This document shows, one piece after another, positions 35,070 to 47,379 of a DNA stretch of 64,000 bases. Within the stretch, counting starts at the first letter, position 1. Every line of letters begins with the position of its first letter. The position numbers and the translations under genes were made by a program. This DNA is from Magicicada septendecula (Eukaryota; Arthropoda; Insecta; Hemiptera; Cicadidae): contig CM068367.1 in the NCBI GenBank assembly GCA_034769895.1, positions 117,350,573 through 117,414,572 on the forward strand. Reading direction: 5' to 3'. The notes beneath the pieces are model-generated. The model saw only the letters and a program-made list of their open reading frames with translations, ran no database searches and had not been told where the DNA came from.

Positions 35070-35926
35070 TTGGTCCAAGACTACGTAACGCAACAGGAAG
35101 GTCAAATTTTTTTCAGGCGATTAGAATATATTAACTGTAAAATGTTATCACAAGTGATAGTAAGTTTATTTTATTCTCACGTAGGCTTCCAAGGCTGTAG
35201 CCACTCTCCAAGTTTATTTAATATGTATATTGACGAAACTTTGCGAGAATGGCTGAACGTCTGTCCTGCAGGTATACGAATCTCAGACAAGGGATCACGT
35301 AGCACGTTACTATACGCAGATGACCAAATAATTATAGGGAAGAGTGAGAAAGAGTTACAAAGGTCTATTTATACCTTGCACACAAGATCTCAAATACTAA
35401 GACAAAAAACAATGGCTTTCCTAGGGACAAACCCAGTAAGAGCAACAATTGTAATTGACAATAGTGTTTTGGAGCAGTTGTCACATTTTAATTATTTGTG
35501 ATGTGATATCTCATGTAGGAAGGACAACGATATCGAGAGAAAGTTAAAGACAGTTAGTTATGCCTATGGAACAATGAGACGACTATTGAAGAATAAAACG
35601 CAGAGAGAGACACAGCTAAATTTCTATAAGGTCGTGGTTGTGCCGACTGTAATGTATAGATGTGAATCATGGACTCTCCTGCAAATAGATATTTCAAACA
35701 TACAGGCCTCAGAAATGAAATTTTTTATAACAGTTAAGGGTTGAAGTTTGAGAGATCATCTACGAAACGACGACATAACGAAAGACTTGAAGTTACAGTT
35801 GGTTCTGGATAGAATAAAGGAATAAAGGCAGAACCTGAACAAGAGATCGTGGAAGACCCTGCAAAAAATGGTCAGAAACTCTGTGAAATCGGAACGGGCT
35901 ACATCCCAAGCCATGTAGTAAAAACA
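35070..35926 (+). pseudogene. LINE reverse transcriptase, longest copy here
   Basis: ORF2 of a non-LTR retrotransposon. The RT domain copies element RNA into DNA at a nicked target. Residues 39-55 read GFQGCSHSPSLFNMYID, the conserved motif around RT block 4. Residues 82-85 are YADD, the catalytic motif, so the metal-binding Asp pair is still present. The frame reaches a TGA at 35499-35501. It then continues unchanged through DIERKLKTVSYAYGTMRRLL, FYKVVVVPTVMYRCESWTLL and IQASEMKFF to a second TGA before SLRDHLRNDD, with a third stop (TAA) in KE-stop-RQNLNK. The endonuclease and N-terminal RT are missing. The three stops fall in one continuous frame, so decay has been mostly by substitution. 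Confidence 0.85.
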
Positions 35927-35980
35927 AGAAGAAGACGTCGGCTTCCGCGACTGGTGTCCATTCTGTTCTTGGAATCTCCT

Positions 35981-36008
35981 TCCATTATGGACAAATCCAT
36001 AATGGAAT
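35981..36008. repeat. Small perfect hairpin
   Basis: TTCCATTATGGA, loop CAAA, TCCATAATGGAA. A 12-bp perfect stem with no known role. Confidence 0.7.
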
Positions 36009-36009
36009 A

Positions 36010-36790
36010 AGACTTCAAAAATTAAGGTTATTTGTTAGTCACGGTCTTGTAAACTTCGTATTTAGTGTTTGTTTACTACTTGTTGATAATTTGTTTAACA
36101 GTTCTTTGTAATCACGGAGGAGAATTATTAATATAAGAGAGTGAATTTTTAGAAAGTGATAATAAAACCTGAGAGTGTTAATTTCTCCTGTATTTAATAA
36201 TTTCTTCCACTGTACTAAATATACTACTATCTTAGCTACGATTATAACAGAACTTGCGTTAGCGTAACGTGAACAATTTAACTGTTACATTATCTGATGA
36301 CACAGCAAACGTTTGAGTAACACATTTTTTACAAACCACCTTCACCTCTTACAAAAAGAACTTTACAAGCAAACAGCTAAATAAATTACCAAACGCGGTT
36401 TCCCACAAGTAACAAATTAATGCGTCAAACGCTTTTTATCTCGTTAAATTTTCTTTCTGTTATTTTTAATTAAATTCTTCAAAGAGTGCCTTTTTGTATT
36501 AGACAAGTAACTACGTTTTCCTTGTCTTATTCTTTGTGTTTGGTTTCGCCACTGATTGAGTTCAATTGTTTCAGTGTATACTTAACGAAAATGTGAAATC
36601 TTTTGTAGTAATACCTAACAGTTTTATTATCACTGCCAAATTGTGGAGGTTGTACTTTCTACTGTGGTAGCTTGATGCTGACTAAACAAAAAGAAAATAT
36701 ATAAACATATATTACATTACTTACATATTTGAGCTAATTGGTGAGTCTTTATTTTGTTACTTTTGTGTTTATTTAAGTAATACATATTAC
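36010..36790. other. Unassigned AT-rich region
   Basis: Nothing recognised between two LINE relics. Confidence 0.4.
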
Positions 36791-36794
36791 GTCA

Positions 36795-37385
36795 TCATCA
36801 TCATCTTCTTCACGGATTAAACCAAGGATGGTTTGTTCACGTCTCAAATAGGCAAAGATTAGAACTGGTCACTCCAGCGCTTCCTCGGACGTCCCACACC
36901 TCTCCGTCCCCTCGGCTTATAGTTCCAGAGTTGTGAGTTGTTTGGGGATGCGGCAGTCATCCATTCGGAAAAGATGTTCCCACCAATTCAGCCGATACTG
37001 GGCAATCCTGTCGAATATACTCATAATATTCAGTTCCTGCCTTATATATGTGTTTCTTCTATGATCATGGAGAGTATACCTTGCCACGTGCCTGAGAAAT
37101 CTCATTTCAGCCGCTTGGATGCGACTGTCCTGGCCTTTCGTTAAAGACCAATTCTCAGACCCATAAAGAAGTGTGGGAAGAGCCATTACCTTGTAGAATT
37201 TTAGGTGTGTTCCTTTACTTGCTGACTTAAGGGTTCGCCTAATGGTTTCGCACATAAGGTTGAACTTATGCAACTTATTCACAACGTCGTTGCGTGCATT
37301 ATAAGACACACTGTAGCCCAGGTATTCAAAATTGCTAACTTGTTCCGGGACAGTACCATCTATAACCTATAACAATTTTTTGTCC
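36795..37385 (-). pseudogene. LINE reverse-transcriptase C-terminal part
   Basis: Minus-strand frames run from about 37375 with VIDGTVPEQVSNFEYLGYSV. They continue with NKLHKFNLMCETIRRTLKSA, FYKVMALPTLLYGSENW, IQAAEMRFLRHVARYTLHDH and HLFRMDDCRIPKQL. A frameshift near 36920 leads to PRGRRGVGRPRKRW and finally GLIREE with Asp codons written by a GAT repeat (36795-36812). The open frame 36917-37309 is 130 codons without a stop, so this is a fairly young relic. It is 5'-truncated, and I found no clear TSD. Confidence 0.85.
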
Positions 37386-37389
37386 GTAC

Positions 37390-40328
37390 GGGATCAGTTC
37401 CACGAAAAGCACGTACATATTATCTGTTTAACAATAATATTTAACTTAGGGGTCTTGCGTTTAAGTGTGAGGGAATGTGGATTAGTCTAAATCATTTTGT
37501 TTACCTATAGTCTGAACGAACGATGGATTAGTAAACGCGCTGATCACAACAAAAAATTCGCGCCCCCTTAATTCCTTGTAAATTTGTCTTCAAACACTCG
37601 ATAAAAATATATACAAGACGTCTGGTGTCGTTGCTTCTTGGAACGGCCGCCGCTTCATCAGCTTCAACGGCTCACCGCTTCATCCGGTGAGATCCGATTA
37701 TGAGACGCTTGAGAAGCTAGCAGAAGCTCGGGCCACCATGTATTTACAGTTTACACCGATCTTACTATTTTTTTGCTGCACTCCTGCGTGCCCCTACGTC
37801 GGAAACAACGTCTCTACGACGCGCACCGTCAGGCGGTGGTGGAATGTCATGAGCGACCCTCAAAGGTTTTAACATGAGCCACTTGCAAAGCTACGGTAGA
37901 CAGAACCAGTACAATGGGTACGGGTTAGTAGATTCTCCTGGATTCCGTTTCATCTATTAACGGCAGATGCCCATTACTTTGCCTTTTGGGGTTCATGTAG
38001 GTTGAGTTCAAGGAGAGAAATAAAGTATCATCAGGTTGTCGAAAGCTGAATGAAGCAGAGGAAATTTAGATATTTGGCACTTATGGTGGGTCGCCAATAA
38101 ATGGAGGAGAATGTTTGACGCTCAAAGCTGACGGAGGTGACGGTGTGTAGTTCGATCTATGAATGTACTGATGACAATAGGGAGGATTTTTTGAGAACTC
38201 GATTGGGACATATGCTATCTGACAGACAAACACAAGGTGGCATGAATGTCTTACTATTCAAGATTGTACGTTCTCTTCTGATCAAAGCCCGATTAATTGC
38301 CAATTCATTCCAGTAATGTATCAGTCATGTTTGCACCACAAGGAGGTAAGGAGGAACACGAAATCGCGTTCAGATTGGGATCTCATTACTATATTCAGAC
38401 AACTTAAAGGCACAATGGCGTAAGCGCCAGGCCAGCAGTCCTCATAGGATGTTAGCCGTGGCCACATGTAGGTTGCGTGGCTATAGCAAGTAAACGTGCA
38501 AAAGGCATTCCACCCCCCACGATAACGCAGCCGAGATTGATTTAGCAGACGCATGTTGTAGCTGTGTGACAGATGCGTCAGCGCACGTTTTCTTCAGACA
38601 GAAGTGCGCAGAGCTCATTGGCGCCGCCGAACGTGTGCGTTGTCCAAGTTGGATCCGATGAACGCCAGTTTCATAGAATACACCGCGGTCATGTGTGCGC
38701 CGCATGACACAGCGGATAAGGAAGTTATTATTGCGGATTATTTTTCCATCACTGGCGTGTAGGTAAGGATTTGCGTTGGTTTTTATTTTCATCAGCCTGA
38801 TTCCATGTGATATGGCTCCGTGGCCTTCTCGAGTGTTATAAGCCTGCAGGAGCTTACAACCGCACTGGTATCGGTATCAGACACGTGAACAGTCGTCGGT
38901 CGGAACGGTGTGCGCTTGGACAGCATTGCGGAAACCTGGACCGGCACGAGAATACGGCCAGGATGAATTGAGCAGATTCTGTTTTGACTTTCGCTGAAGC
39001 AGACGCCAGACTAACCAAACGAGAGAAAGCCGTCGACATAGAATGTTGCTTGGCTTATCCCAGGCAAATAGACCACTTACGTTTCTGTAGTTCTATTTTC
39101 CCACCATATAGTAATGTTACCACAAATAGGACTAATTCCTCCCTTTATAACAAGTATCGAAAATCATATACAGATACAGCAATATTTCCTGTATATACGC
39201 TGTACATAGAATATGCAACTGTATATATATTGGAGCAATATTTCTCTGCAGCTTCCTTTCTTTTGTCATTTTTCTTAGAATATTACCTGTTGACAAAGCA
39301 GATTTCCATACACTGTTATAAGTCCCGAGAGAATGAAGCAATCTCGAGACGCCAACAGCAGTAATATCGACAATACGCCATAACATACTGCGAACACTCG
39401 ATATCAGTGTTTGTAGAGAGGTAGACAAATAACAACTTTATATATATTTGTATCTCACACAGAAGCAACAATAGTCAGGAAACGGGGACACCATAGAGTA
39501 GTTTGACGTTTTATCGCTTTACTATGAACATTCGAATATTTCATAAAACAAAGTTGGTAAGTGTACTCACTTTCGTTGGTCGCCAACATTATCGAGCCCA
39601 TACATCACACTATAAAAAAATGAATTTACAAATTTATTCCCGTGCATGAAGCTTATCAGTTTATTTAATTTTGACTAATGTCATGTAACCTAGACATTTT
39701 TTTTGTAAAACAACTTTTAACTTACAGACAAAAAACAAAACGTTATAAGAATGCAGCTGCATAAATAACGGCCTAAAAGTATTCACTTTCTAACAGGACA
39801 AACGCGTATAAAATTTAATTAACCAAAAGAAAGGAACAGACAACTTAAAACATAAAATCACTCGTAAGCGCCATTTTCCAGATAACACAGGCATTCGTTT
39901 CACATTAATCATCTGATTTCTTCCTTCAGCTGATTTCTGATAACGGGCTCTAACGTTCTAACCTACACTCCCAACCCCGTTGTCCATAGGGGTTGGGAGA
40001 TAGGCTACTTTAGAGCAGTAACGTCCACTACAACCCCAACCCAATAATGTACCATCCATTAGTTAATCGATCGGTCCCCTTCTTTTGTGTGTTTTCTTTT
40101 AACAAACCACTAGAGTTTACTATCATCAATAAGTTACAATACGTTTAAATTTCTACATTTTTTTGTTGATTTCATCAGTTATTCTTCAACATTCCAAAAC
40201 TCTCCCACACACTTCTGCATTTGTCACCTCAACTATTGCCTTTACCCAAAATTCTCCTCACTATTTAAGACCGACATACATACTTTAAAAACATAGGTAT
40301 AAATATCTATATATATATTTTACAAAGT
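37390..40328. other. Long unassigned region
   Basis: About 2.9 kb, GC-richer than its surroundings between 37600 and 39100. Open frames such as 38984-39364 (126 codons) and 38481-38792 on the minus strand have no motif I recognise. A degraded unknown element or unique sequence are both possible. Confidence 0.4.
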
Positions 40329-40375
40329 AACATAACAATAAATTGTGAACGAATTTAAATGTATTTTAAATTGTA

Positions 40376-40470
40376 TAGCCCCACGTTATTTGGGACGACA
40401 ATTCTATACAACGATACATATGATTAAATGTAAGCGTGTCGAGCCCCAAGTTAACGGGCAACAAAATTAT
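40376..40470 (-). repeat. LTR-end or PBS-like modules
   Basis: On the plus strand GCCCCACGTT..TTGGGACGACAATT and GAGCCCCAAGTT..CGGGCAACAAAATT sit about 65 bp apart. Related modules occur at 44598 (GCTCCACGTTCATGGGCGACA) and 44667 (GAGCCCCACGACC). Reverse-complemented they resemble an LTR end followed by a Gypsy-type primer-binding site. The reason for the repetition is unclear. Confidence 0.4.
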
Positions 40471-40479
40471 ATAACAACA

Positions 40480-42370
40480 CAGTTATATATGCAGATTGTA
40501 AGTAATTATAACAATACCAGGTGTAACTATAATAAGAGTAGTAGATTTATGATAGTTAAAAATTTATATTTATTGTTTTATCAAGCATTATAAATAATAA
40601 AACATTGTTAATAATCTCCGATCGAGATATCACTCATTATTAGATGTCTATCGCTTACGCTATACGTGTTACACACATTTAAAACACTCTTACATCTAGA
40701 CATGTTAATAATCTTAATCTAGACATTTATTCTATTTGATTTACTAAAACAAAATAGAATTTAAATGTAATTTTAATTGAATTCTTTTAATTCAGATCTG
40801 ACCTCAGCCTGCTCAGTCTATATCAATATTTCAAAAAAATATATTTAAAATTATATTCATTACTCTTAGACTGGCATTTGTTTCAATATTCAGAATTTAA
40901 ATTATTCTTTTCTACAAAATGCAAATATCAAATCATTTCAATTATTTACTTTGATCTCAAATTTTAACTCTTTTTTTTCTATATTTCTCTATATGCGATC
41001 GCTCATTCTTACGACTAAAACATTTATCTAAGATTCTAATACATTATTTCTAATTATAAACTTTTTGTTTGTTTTAATTTATTGTCTTTTTATATAGTCT
41101 TTATGAACTCTTTTAAAAAATCATTTATAAATGCATTATGCATGTCACCTCGAGTTTTGATGACCTTACGACTTCTTGACGGGGTCCAGCGTTGTCCAGA
41201 GTTGGGTTTCCGTTACTCCTGGCTTGGCGTGGTCCTGGATATGTCCAGAGTCCAGCGTCGTTCTCCAGCAGTGTGTGGTCCGTCCCAGAGAATTACTGTC
41301 TGCTGCAAGGTGGATCTCAGTCGTCGGTTAGGCGTCTAAAAAGCATCTCCGAACGTCCAGCATCCCGCGTCGCTCTTGTAGCTTCTCCGTAGATACTCTG
41401 CTGACTTAAACGGTCCCGGTACTTTACGTTTCCCGAAATATAGTAAACATAATTACTGAACGCCTTTATTCGGTCATAGATGAGACTTATAATAAAATAA
41501 AACTGTTCTGCCGACGGACAGCGTGTCCGACTGCAACTGTCTTGAAATGAAGAGAAGGGTTTTCAGTCGAACCCTTAAGTCGATCCCCTCTCGGCACCTG
41601 TTGGTTCCGAAATCATCTTGTCGAGACCTGCAGATCACATGCTAGCCCCCACTCCCGCACCTTTTCATATATTTGCAATTTTTTGCAAATGGCAATGTTT
41701 TGCACGGAATCGAGATAACACAAATCATAAATAATTTGATTAAGCACTCGCTGTATTAATTTGAGCGTCTTAGGGTAATTTGCGTATTTTTGGCACGTTT
41801 ATTTCGCACTGACTTCGCGTAGTGTGTCCTATTAACATCATTTTCATACTGTGGATAACTATACAATTTACACACACTTTGGTGCCTTTTGTTTGTTTAT
41901 ACACTAATTAGTTTTCACACAGTGAATTAAAATAATTATTTTATTAATTACTTGGAGAGGGTAGCTGAGATTCCTGTCTGTACATGCATCACTACCACAC
42001 ACAAGATACATGCGTAACACATACAATCGAGCAGGTGTTCCTTGCCTGTTGAAACAGGTTAATGTCTCCCCTAGTATAACAATGAAACATTTTTACAATC
42101 CCAGACCTGTCCATTTACCCCTAACTTATATTAATTTTACAAATTTTATATTTATTTAAAATAATGCTCAATACAGCATATGGCTGTATCGTTGCATTAT
42201 TCCTCTGCTTGAAAAAAAATTTAATAAATATGTATTTATTAAATTTTTGTCTATTTGTTCTAGACAAATACAAATAATATTATATTAGCTTAACTTTAGT
42301 TTACATCAGTTAAACGACACATAATAATGAGTAGGTCAGTATAAATCTCGCCTGTGGTGGTATGCAATAT
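40480..42370. other. Possible LTR and unassigned sequence
   Basis: If the retroelement is read on the minus strand, this is where its 3' LTR would lie. A CpG-richer stretch at 41150-41400 adjoins a minus-strand TATATAAA and AATAAA pair near 41080-41100, as in an LTR. I could not find a matching 5' LTR. Confidence 0.3.
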
Positions 42371-42417
42371 TCACCCCTCCATTATAACAGCTGAGCGGTG
42401 CATTGACCTTGGACATT

Positions 42418-42650
42418 TTACCATATGCAGGATTGTATTTCTGCAACAACTTTAGTTGTGGATCGCCTAATTGTATACAGATGGACGGCTTTGGAAAATA
42501 CATCAATACAAACAAGTATGTGTTTCACTCCACGACTTGATCTTGGAAGTGGTCCCAAAAAATCCACTGCAAGTAGCTCTCCTTTATTTTCTTCCTGGAT
42601 GCTCTGCATTTCTACTTATTTATGCCATCTTTCACTCTGTAATTTTACAT
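42418..42650 (-). pseudogene. Retrotransposon integrase core fragment
   Basis: This encodes part of the DDE integrase that inserts retroelement cDNA into the genome. The minus-strand open frame from 42609 reads LLAVDFLGPLPRSSRGVK and then ILVCIDVFSKAVHLYTI. The first catalytic Asp (AVDFLGPLP) and the D-x-FSK segment typical of Gypsy-type integrases are both present. The frame extends upstream past one stop (TAA) to VKLQSERWHK, where the zinc-binding domain would precede it. It stops at 42418, well before the remaining catalytic residues. It is a fragment of a dead copy and the only part of this element recognised with confidence. Confidence 0.75.
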
Positions 42651-42659
42651 TTCCTTACT

Positions 42660-43425
42660 CATACATTCTTACCTTCGTTCCTTAATTCTTTTCTTAGCCT
42701 ATTATTCCAATCTTCATTCTTTACATTTCTTAACATTTCTTACATTACTTATATAATACATTACCTTTCCTTACCCTTTATTACATTTCTTTAACATTAC
42801 CTTTCTGATCGCTCATAATTTTCTTCATTCTTACCATGTGCTGAAATACACCTTCTTTTTTTTTAGCTTCGTAGTGAGTCGCATTATCGGCTACAGATGA
42901 CTACCTTAGAAACACGTCTATATCCAGACTTTTTGTGGTTAACTCACTCGATGTTTTAATCGTAGTATTTGAGCTCTAAGTAATCTCTGCCCTTGACTTT
43001 CACTATCGCTTTCTTCAGTGTCCTTGCATTTCCACTAAGGTATGAAGATTTCGCTTGATCAGCCGTTCTGACAATTATAACATTTATTTCTCATCTCTAA
43101 TCCTTTCTTCATATTAATAACGACATCGATATTAACATTCCTTACATTTCTTAACTATTTCTTTACACTAACATTCCTCAACATTTCTTACAACAAAACA
43201 TTCTTTATTTTATTCCTTAACATTTTCTTTTCAATTATAACCTTTTCTTAAATATAATTTCTAACCTTTTTACACATATTATTTCTTATTAATTAACTCC
43301 TTTTCTTATTATTAATAATTAACAGTAATATTTTCTTTTAAAAATAATTATTCATTCACATTCGGGTATTGAGTGTGGTTCAATTTACACCCTTCTTAGT
43401 TTTGGTTGTTTTTTTTTGGTTAGTT
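42660..43425. other. T-rich low-complexity stretch
   Basis: Repeated variants of CTTACATT and CATTTCTTA, without coding signs. It replaces the region where protease and reverse transcriptase would be expected. Confidence 0.5.
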
Positions 43426-43429
43426 TTGG

Positions 43430-44255
43430 TTACACCCAACCAACGCATTGGTTGTCGTCTCCCGGACGTATATTGTTTCTTTGTAGCATAGTAGCCGCCA
43501 TATAACAATTTCCGTCTTGCATTCCTGTCTCGTTAAAATTCCATTGTATCGCTGCGACGTTTGTTTTGACCGTGGAGCCCCCTTGTTCATAGGGTAACGA
43601 TTTCATCTTACCTGTCGGCCACACAAAATTTCCCCTCTTTCTCTCGTTCTCTCCGCGTTCCTGCTCTTGACGAACGCACTGCTTATTACTGTATTTCGTG
43701 TGTGTTGTGCTCTCGTGCGTCGCTTATAATAATCTTTGTAGTTTTTATAATTATAATTACAATTATCGTTCGCTTTATAATTTCTGTGCATACCCTCGTC
43801 GCGTGTGATTTGTTTCAATTGTGTTACCTTTTTTAATTGTTCCCTTAGTGTGTGTGTAACCAACACTTTGGATATTTTCGCCAACACGGTAGGATTGCTT
43901 ACTTTGTATTTTGCATTCTTCCCTAGTGTTAATTATTATATTTGAATTATCATCATTAATTATGAACGTCTGTTCTCTCGTATTTTCAATTACAATTGTT
44001 TGTTTATATTGTTTATCTATCGTGGTTTTACTTGTATTTTCTACTGCCGCTATGTGCGTATTAGAATCGATATCCGTTGATACTAAGTGCGCAGTCTTAT
44101 TTACGATATCTTGTTCTAATTTTGCTTTTCTTTCTTCTCTTAATTTTTCTGTTTGCTCTTTAAAAAATTCTGTTAACTCGTCTATTTGTGTTCTAATATT
44201 ATTTTCTTTTACTTTTTCTGTTTGTTTGTCCTCTACTTCGCCAAATGGCTCGCAT
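43430..44255 (-). pseudogene. Possible Gag-like frames of the LTR element
   Basis: On the minus strand an open frame of about 155 codons runs from about 44250 to 43785. It is rich in Glu, Lys, Asn and Thr, with a coiled-coil-like segment (DELTEFFKEQTEKLREERKA). A second frame (43887-43603) is rich in Lys, Arg, Asn and Tyr, and a third (43624-43430) ends in DDNQCVGWV. No zinc knuckle is visible. Placement just after the candidate primer-binding site suggests Gag, but the sequence itself does not prove it. Frame changes suggest decay. Confidence 0.35.
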
Positions 44256-44436
44256 CATAGCTTGAAGTGCCTCTTCCATCCTTAAACTTCCTGATATTGC
44301 ATGTTGAATATTATATTTAAATAATTATTTATAATTTATTATTGGTGAACCCTATGCGAGCTTTAATTTATTTATTGTTTAATTATTATTATTTATTTAT
44401 TTTTATCTACTCATGTTACAATTGCACCTGTTTATT

Positions 44437-44452
44437 GTGGTGGGCGCCAGTT
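44437..44452 (-). other. Candidate tRNA primer-binding site
   Basis: The plus strand reads GGTGGGCGCCAG, so the minus strand reads TGGCGCCCACC, preceded by ...GACGCAAC. A TGGCGCCC-type sequence just downstream of an LTR end is the usual Gypsy primer-binding site. Confidence 0.45.
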
Positions 44453-44955
44453 GCGTCATTACAATACAATACACACAACAATTTTAAAATAACTAGCATA
44501 AAAAAATAATTAAAATATCATATTAGTTATAACATATAAATTATCAAACACTGGTAATGATAGAGCATACATTAATTATTAAATGTAGGCGTTTCGTGCT
44601 CCACGTTCATGGGCGACAATTTTACAACGGTACAAATACAATTATTTAATATAATTTTATTTGTGGAGCCCCACGACCTTGGAGAGCCACTTCTACAAGG
44701 TAACATTACAATAAATTGTGAACGAATTTAAATGTATTTTAAATTGTATAGTTTAATCAAAATTTTACTTATAGATTATCAACATTTTCCGGACGGGGAA
44801 GTTTGAATAGAGACAGGGGAAGACTGACTGCGCACTGGTGTAATCGTTTTAGGAAAATGGCGGGTTTTACATGGATAGAAGTTGCATAGAACAGAGGAAA
44901 CTGACGAAGCGTGAAAGAGGTCTATATTCAATACCGATCGTAACAGGGCCTGTAA

Positions 44956-46240
44956 AAGCAAGATACTGATAGGTAGACAAATAAATATTTTCTCCTTGTT
45001 ATTATGTATTACACATTAACGAATATTTGATTACGTTTATTTCTTCAAAGATATAGTTTGCTTTCACTTTACACATACTTCTTTTATACCTGTTTTGTCA
45101 GCAGCAAAAAATACTTTTTATCTTTTAATATAGTTTAAATATAATCAATATTGCATCATTAAAATTAGTCTCTTATTTTAAATAATCAACTTAAAGTAGG
45201 ATTTCACAACGTTAAATTACAAGTCACATTAACATAAAGAAACCTCTTCAGTGAAACAGAATGTCTGGAGAGAAATCTATACATTTCTGTGAAGAAACGG
45301 TCAAATATCGTTATTCATTATAGTACACCCAAAAGTATTCAGAATGGTACAAATAGTCTATTTCTGCTGAGAATCCGATATAAAATTAGCTTATAATACA
45401 GAAATAGCCTCAAACGTACTTATAGAATTGAGACAGTACACTTTACTTCTAATTTACCGTAAGCTCGTGCCACTTTTTCCTAACAAAATGTTTAACTTTC
45501 TTTTGACAAGAAAAATCAAGAAGAAATTTCTTTTTATTTACTTAAAATGGTGATCAACTTGAACATGGTTCTGTTATAGCATTGACAGTCTTACAAGTTT
45601 CACAGAAACAACAAAGTAGATTTTATTCAATAACCTGAAACAGTTCAAATAACGATTGATATTGAAATAACTTTATTTAGTTAACACTTACAAGCAGACT
45701 ATTAATTCTGCTTAAATAAAACGTATACGGTTACTAGTTAACGGTACCGTTCTCTGCCACAAAACTCTTACTGCTCTAATTAATTTTTAGATTATAAGCT
45801 GATTTGAACAAAATCTACCAGTGAGAGCATCTTTTCATACCATAGTGGGCGGTATGTAATTTGTATGTTCCTTTCCATTTTTAGCACGCTCCCATAATAT
45901 AACACCAAAAATATAGCTTTAATTTCTAGAAAAGGGCCAACGTTCTTTGGAGGGTGGGGTCTAACCTTCTGTATCAAAATTTTCAAGCACACTTCACACG
46001 AAAAGTTAAATTGAAGCACAAGGATCTGCAATTTGAAATACATAACACACCCTTAAGCTATTTGTAGCGTATAATAACGATCTTATAATAACTCCCACGT
46101 TTATCGTCTTTCTCTTACAAATAAGGAAAATGTTAAGAGACGTGTCTGGTAACTTGAAACTGCTCGAAAAGGCAATTGTTCGTCATCGCACTACTGGTCA
46201 ATCACTTAGTTAAAAAAATTATTTAATGTTATAAAATTTT
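44956..46240 (+). repeat. Duplicated block 1, right copy
   Basis: The partner of 13805-16404. It lacks all three insertions seen there and so gives their empty sites near 45130, 45400 and 45745. No coding content. The left edge falls just right of the LTR relic. Confidence 0.85.
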
Positions 46241-47379
46241 AAAAAATACACTACCACTAACACTAACACCTCACATCAAGGCGAGAATCCTTAGTGGTAC
46301 CGATGATATGTTACCATTAGCCTACTTCATTGTGCCGAGTCTAGGATAGAATCGGCGCATGTTCAGTAATTAACGTCAGGTAAACGTTAAATGCAGTACA
46401 GTATTTAAAGCGGTTTAATTAGTGCTGCCCCCTAGCAGTGGAGATAAGCAGTATACTGCGTGAAGTAGGCTTGATAGGTGCTGCACTCTTGTGCCCGCCG
46501 CGGTAGGCAAGCGAGAACGACGGAAACGGGATCAAGAAAGTTTGTCTACCATTAATTGTCGCCTGCATCGGCTGCTTATTTTGTTCTCTCCGGCAGGAGA
46601 AGAAATTGTTACACCATTCTACCACCTATGATAGGCTAAGATCTAAATAGAACTGCGATAAGTCTCGCCAATATTTTTATAGTTATGTATTTAAAGTTTT
46701 ACTAAAGAAAAACTTGTTTAATAGGCCACAGAAAGTGAATTTCTGATAACCTTTTTGAGTCACCTCATGGTCATTGTGCAATACGTAATTTAAAGGTAAT
46801 TTTTTTTAAACATAGCAATACAATATTAAATTCACATGTCCTAACTAAGGCACTAAAATTGAGAGTCACATGAATGCAAAAAGTATTGGTTTAAATCGTA
46901 CAGACATGGATGTAATCTGATACATTATTACGCTGCCTCGTGCTTATTGTGCAATAGGTAATTCTGAGTAAGTTACATGCAACCTTTTTCTAGTAGTTAT
47001 AGTAAAACTTTATTCATATCAGAAAGCTTACTGAGGCACCAATTGAGAAGTATGTAATTGCCAAAAGATATTAATTTAAATAGTAAAGAATTGATGTAAT
47101 CAGATATAACCTATCTCAACACGTGGCAAACAAAAATTCAGAATATGTACAAATCTTATTAAAAGTGTAACAAGCCAAATATTAGCTAAACAAAATTGAA
47201 GTATGTTCACCCACATGGGTAAAGTTTATTAATATTAAAAGTAACTGTACTAAATATTTTCAAATAGGGCCTGTTGGCCATATAACCTTGCCAAGTTGTC
47301 AAGTATTATATTTAGATAGCCCTAAAGCTGTGTTAAGATTATATATGGGTTTTGGGGGTGTGTGAAGTTTCTGGGGGCA
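46241..47379. other. Unassigned AT-rich region
   Basis: No recognised gene. A GC-richer patch at 46420-46600 has no identifiable domain. Confidence 0.4.

Larger units (their letters stand above)
40329..44750 (-). mobile_element. Gypsy-like LTR retrotransposon relic
   Basis: Minus-strand evidence comes in order. A possible primer-binding site lies at about 44437-44452, where the minus strand reads TGGCGCCCACC. Gag-like frames run from 44255 to 43430. An integrase core fragment lies at 42650-42418. A polypurine-like AATGGAGGGG is followed by TG near 42373, where a 3' LTR would start. The two edges share a direct repeat of about 48 bp containing AATAAATTGTGAACGAATTT (about 40329-40378 and 44701-44750). 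Protease, reverse transcriptase and RNase H are missing, and I could not pair two full LTRs. The class is supported mainly by the integrase; the boundaries are tentative. Confidence 0.5.

Noticed and set aside
38984-39364. 126-codon open frame as a host gene
   Set aside because: No known motif, no splice context I can support and no upstream promoter. Length alone is not enough in this AT-rich DNA.
40329-40378. The 48-bp shared flank as a target-site duplication of the LTR element
   Set aside because: Retrotransposon duplications are about 4-6 bp. A 48-bp repeat must be part of the element or a product of recombination.
43911-44285. Plus-strand 124-codon hydrophobic frame
   Set aside because: Antisense to a more protein-like Glu/Lys/Asn-rich minus-strand frame of the LTR relic. 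The hydrophobicity is that of an antisense shadow.
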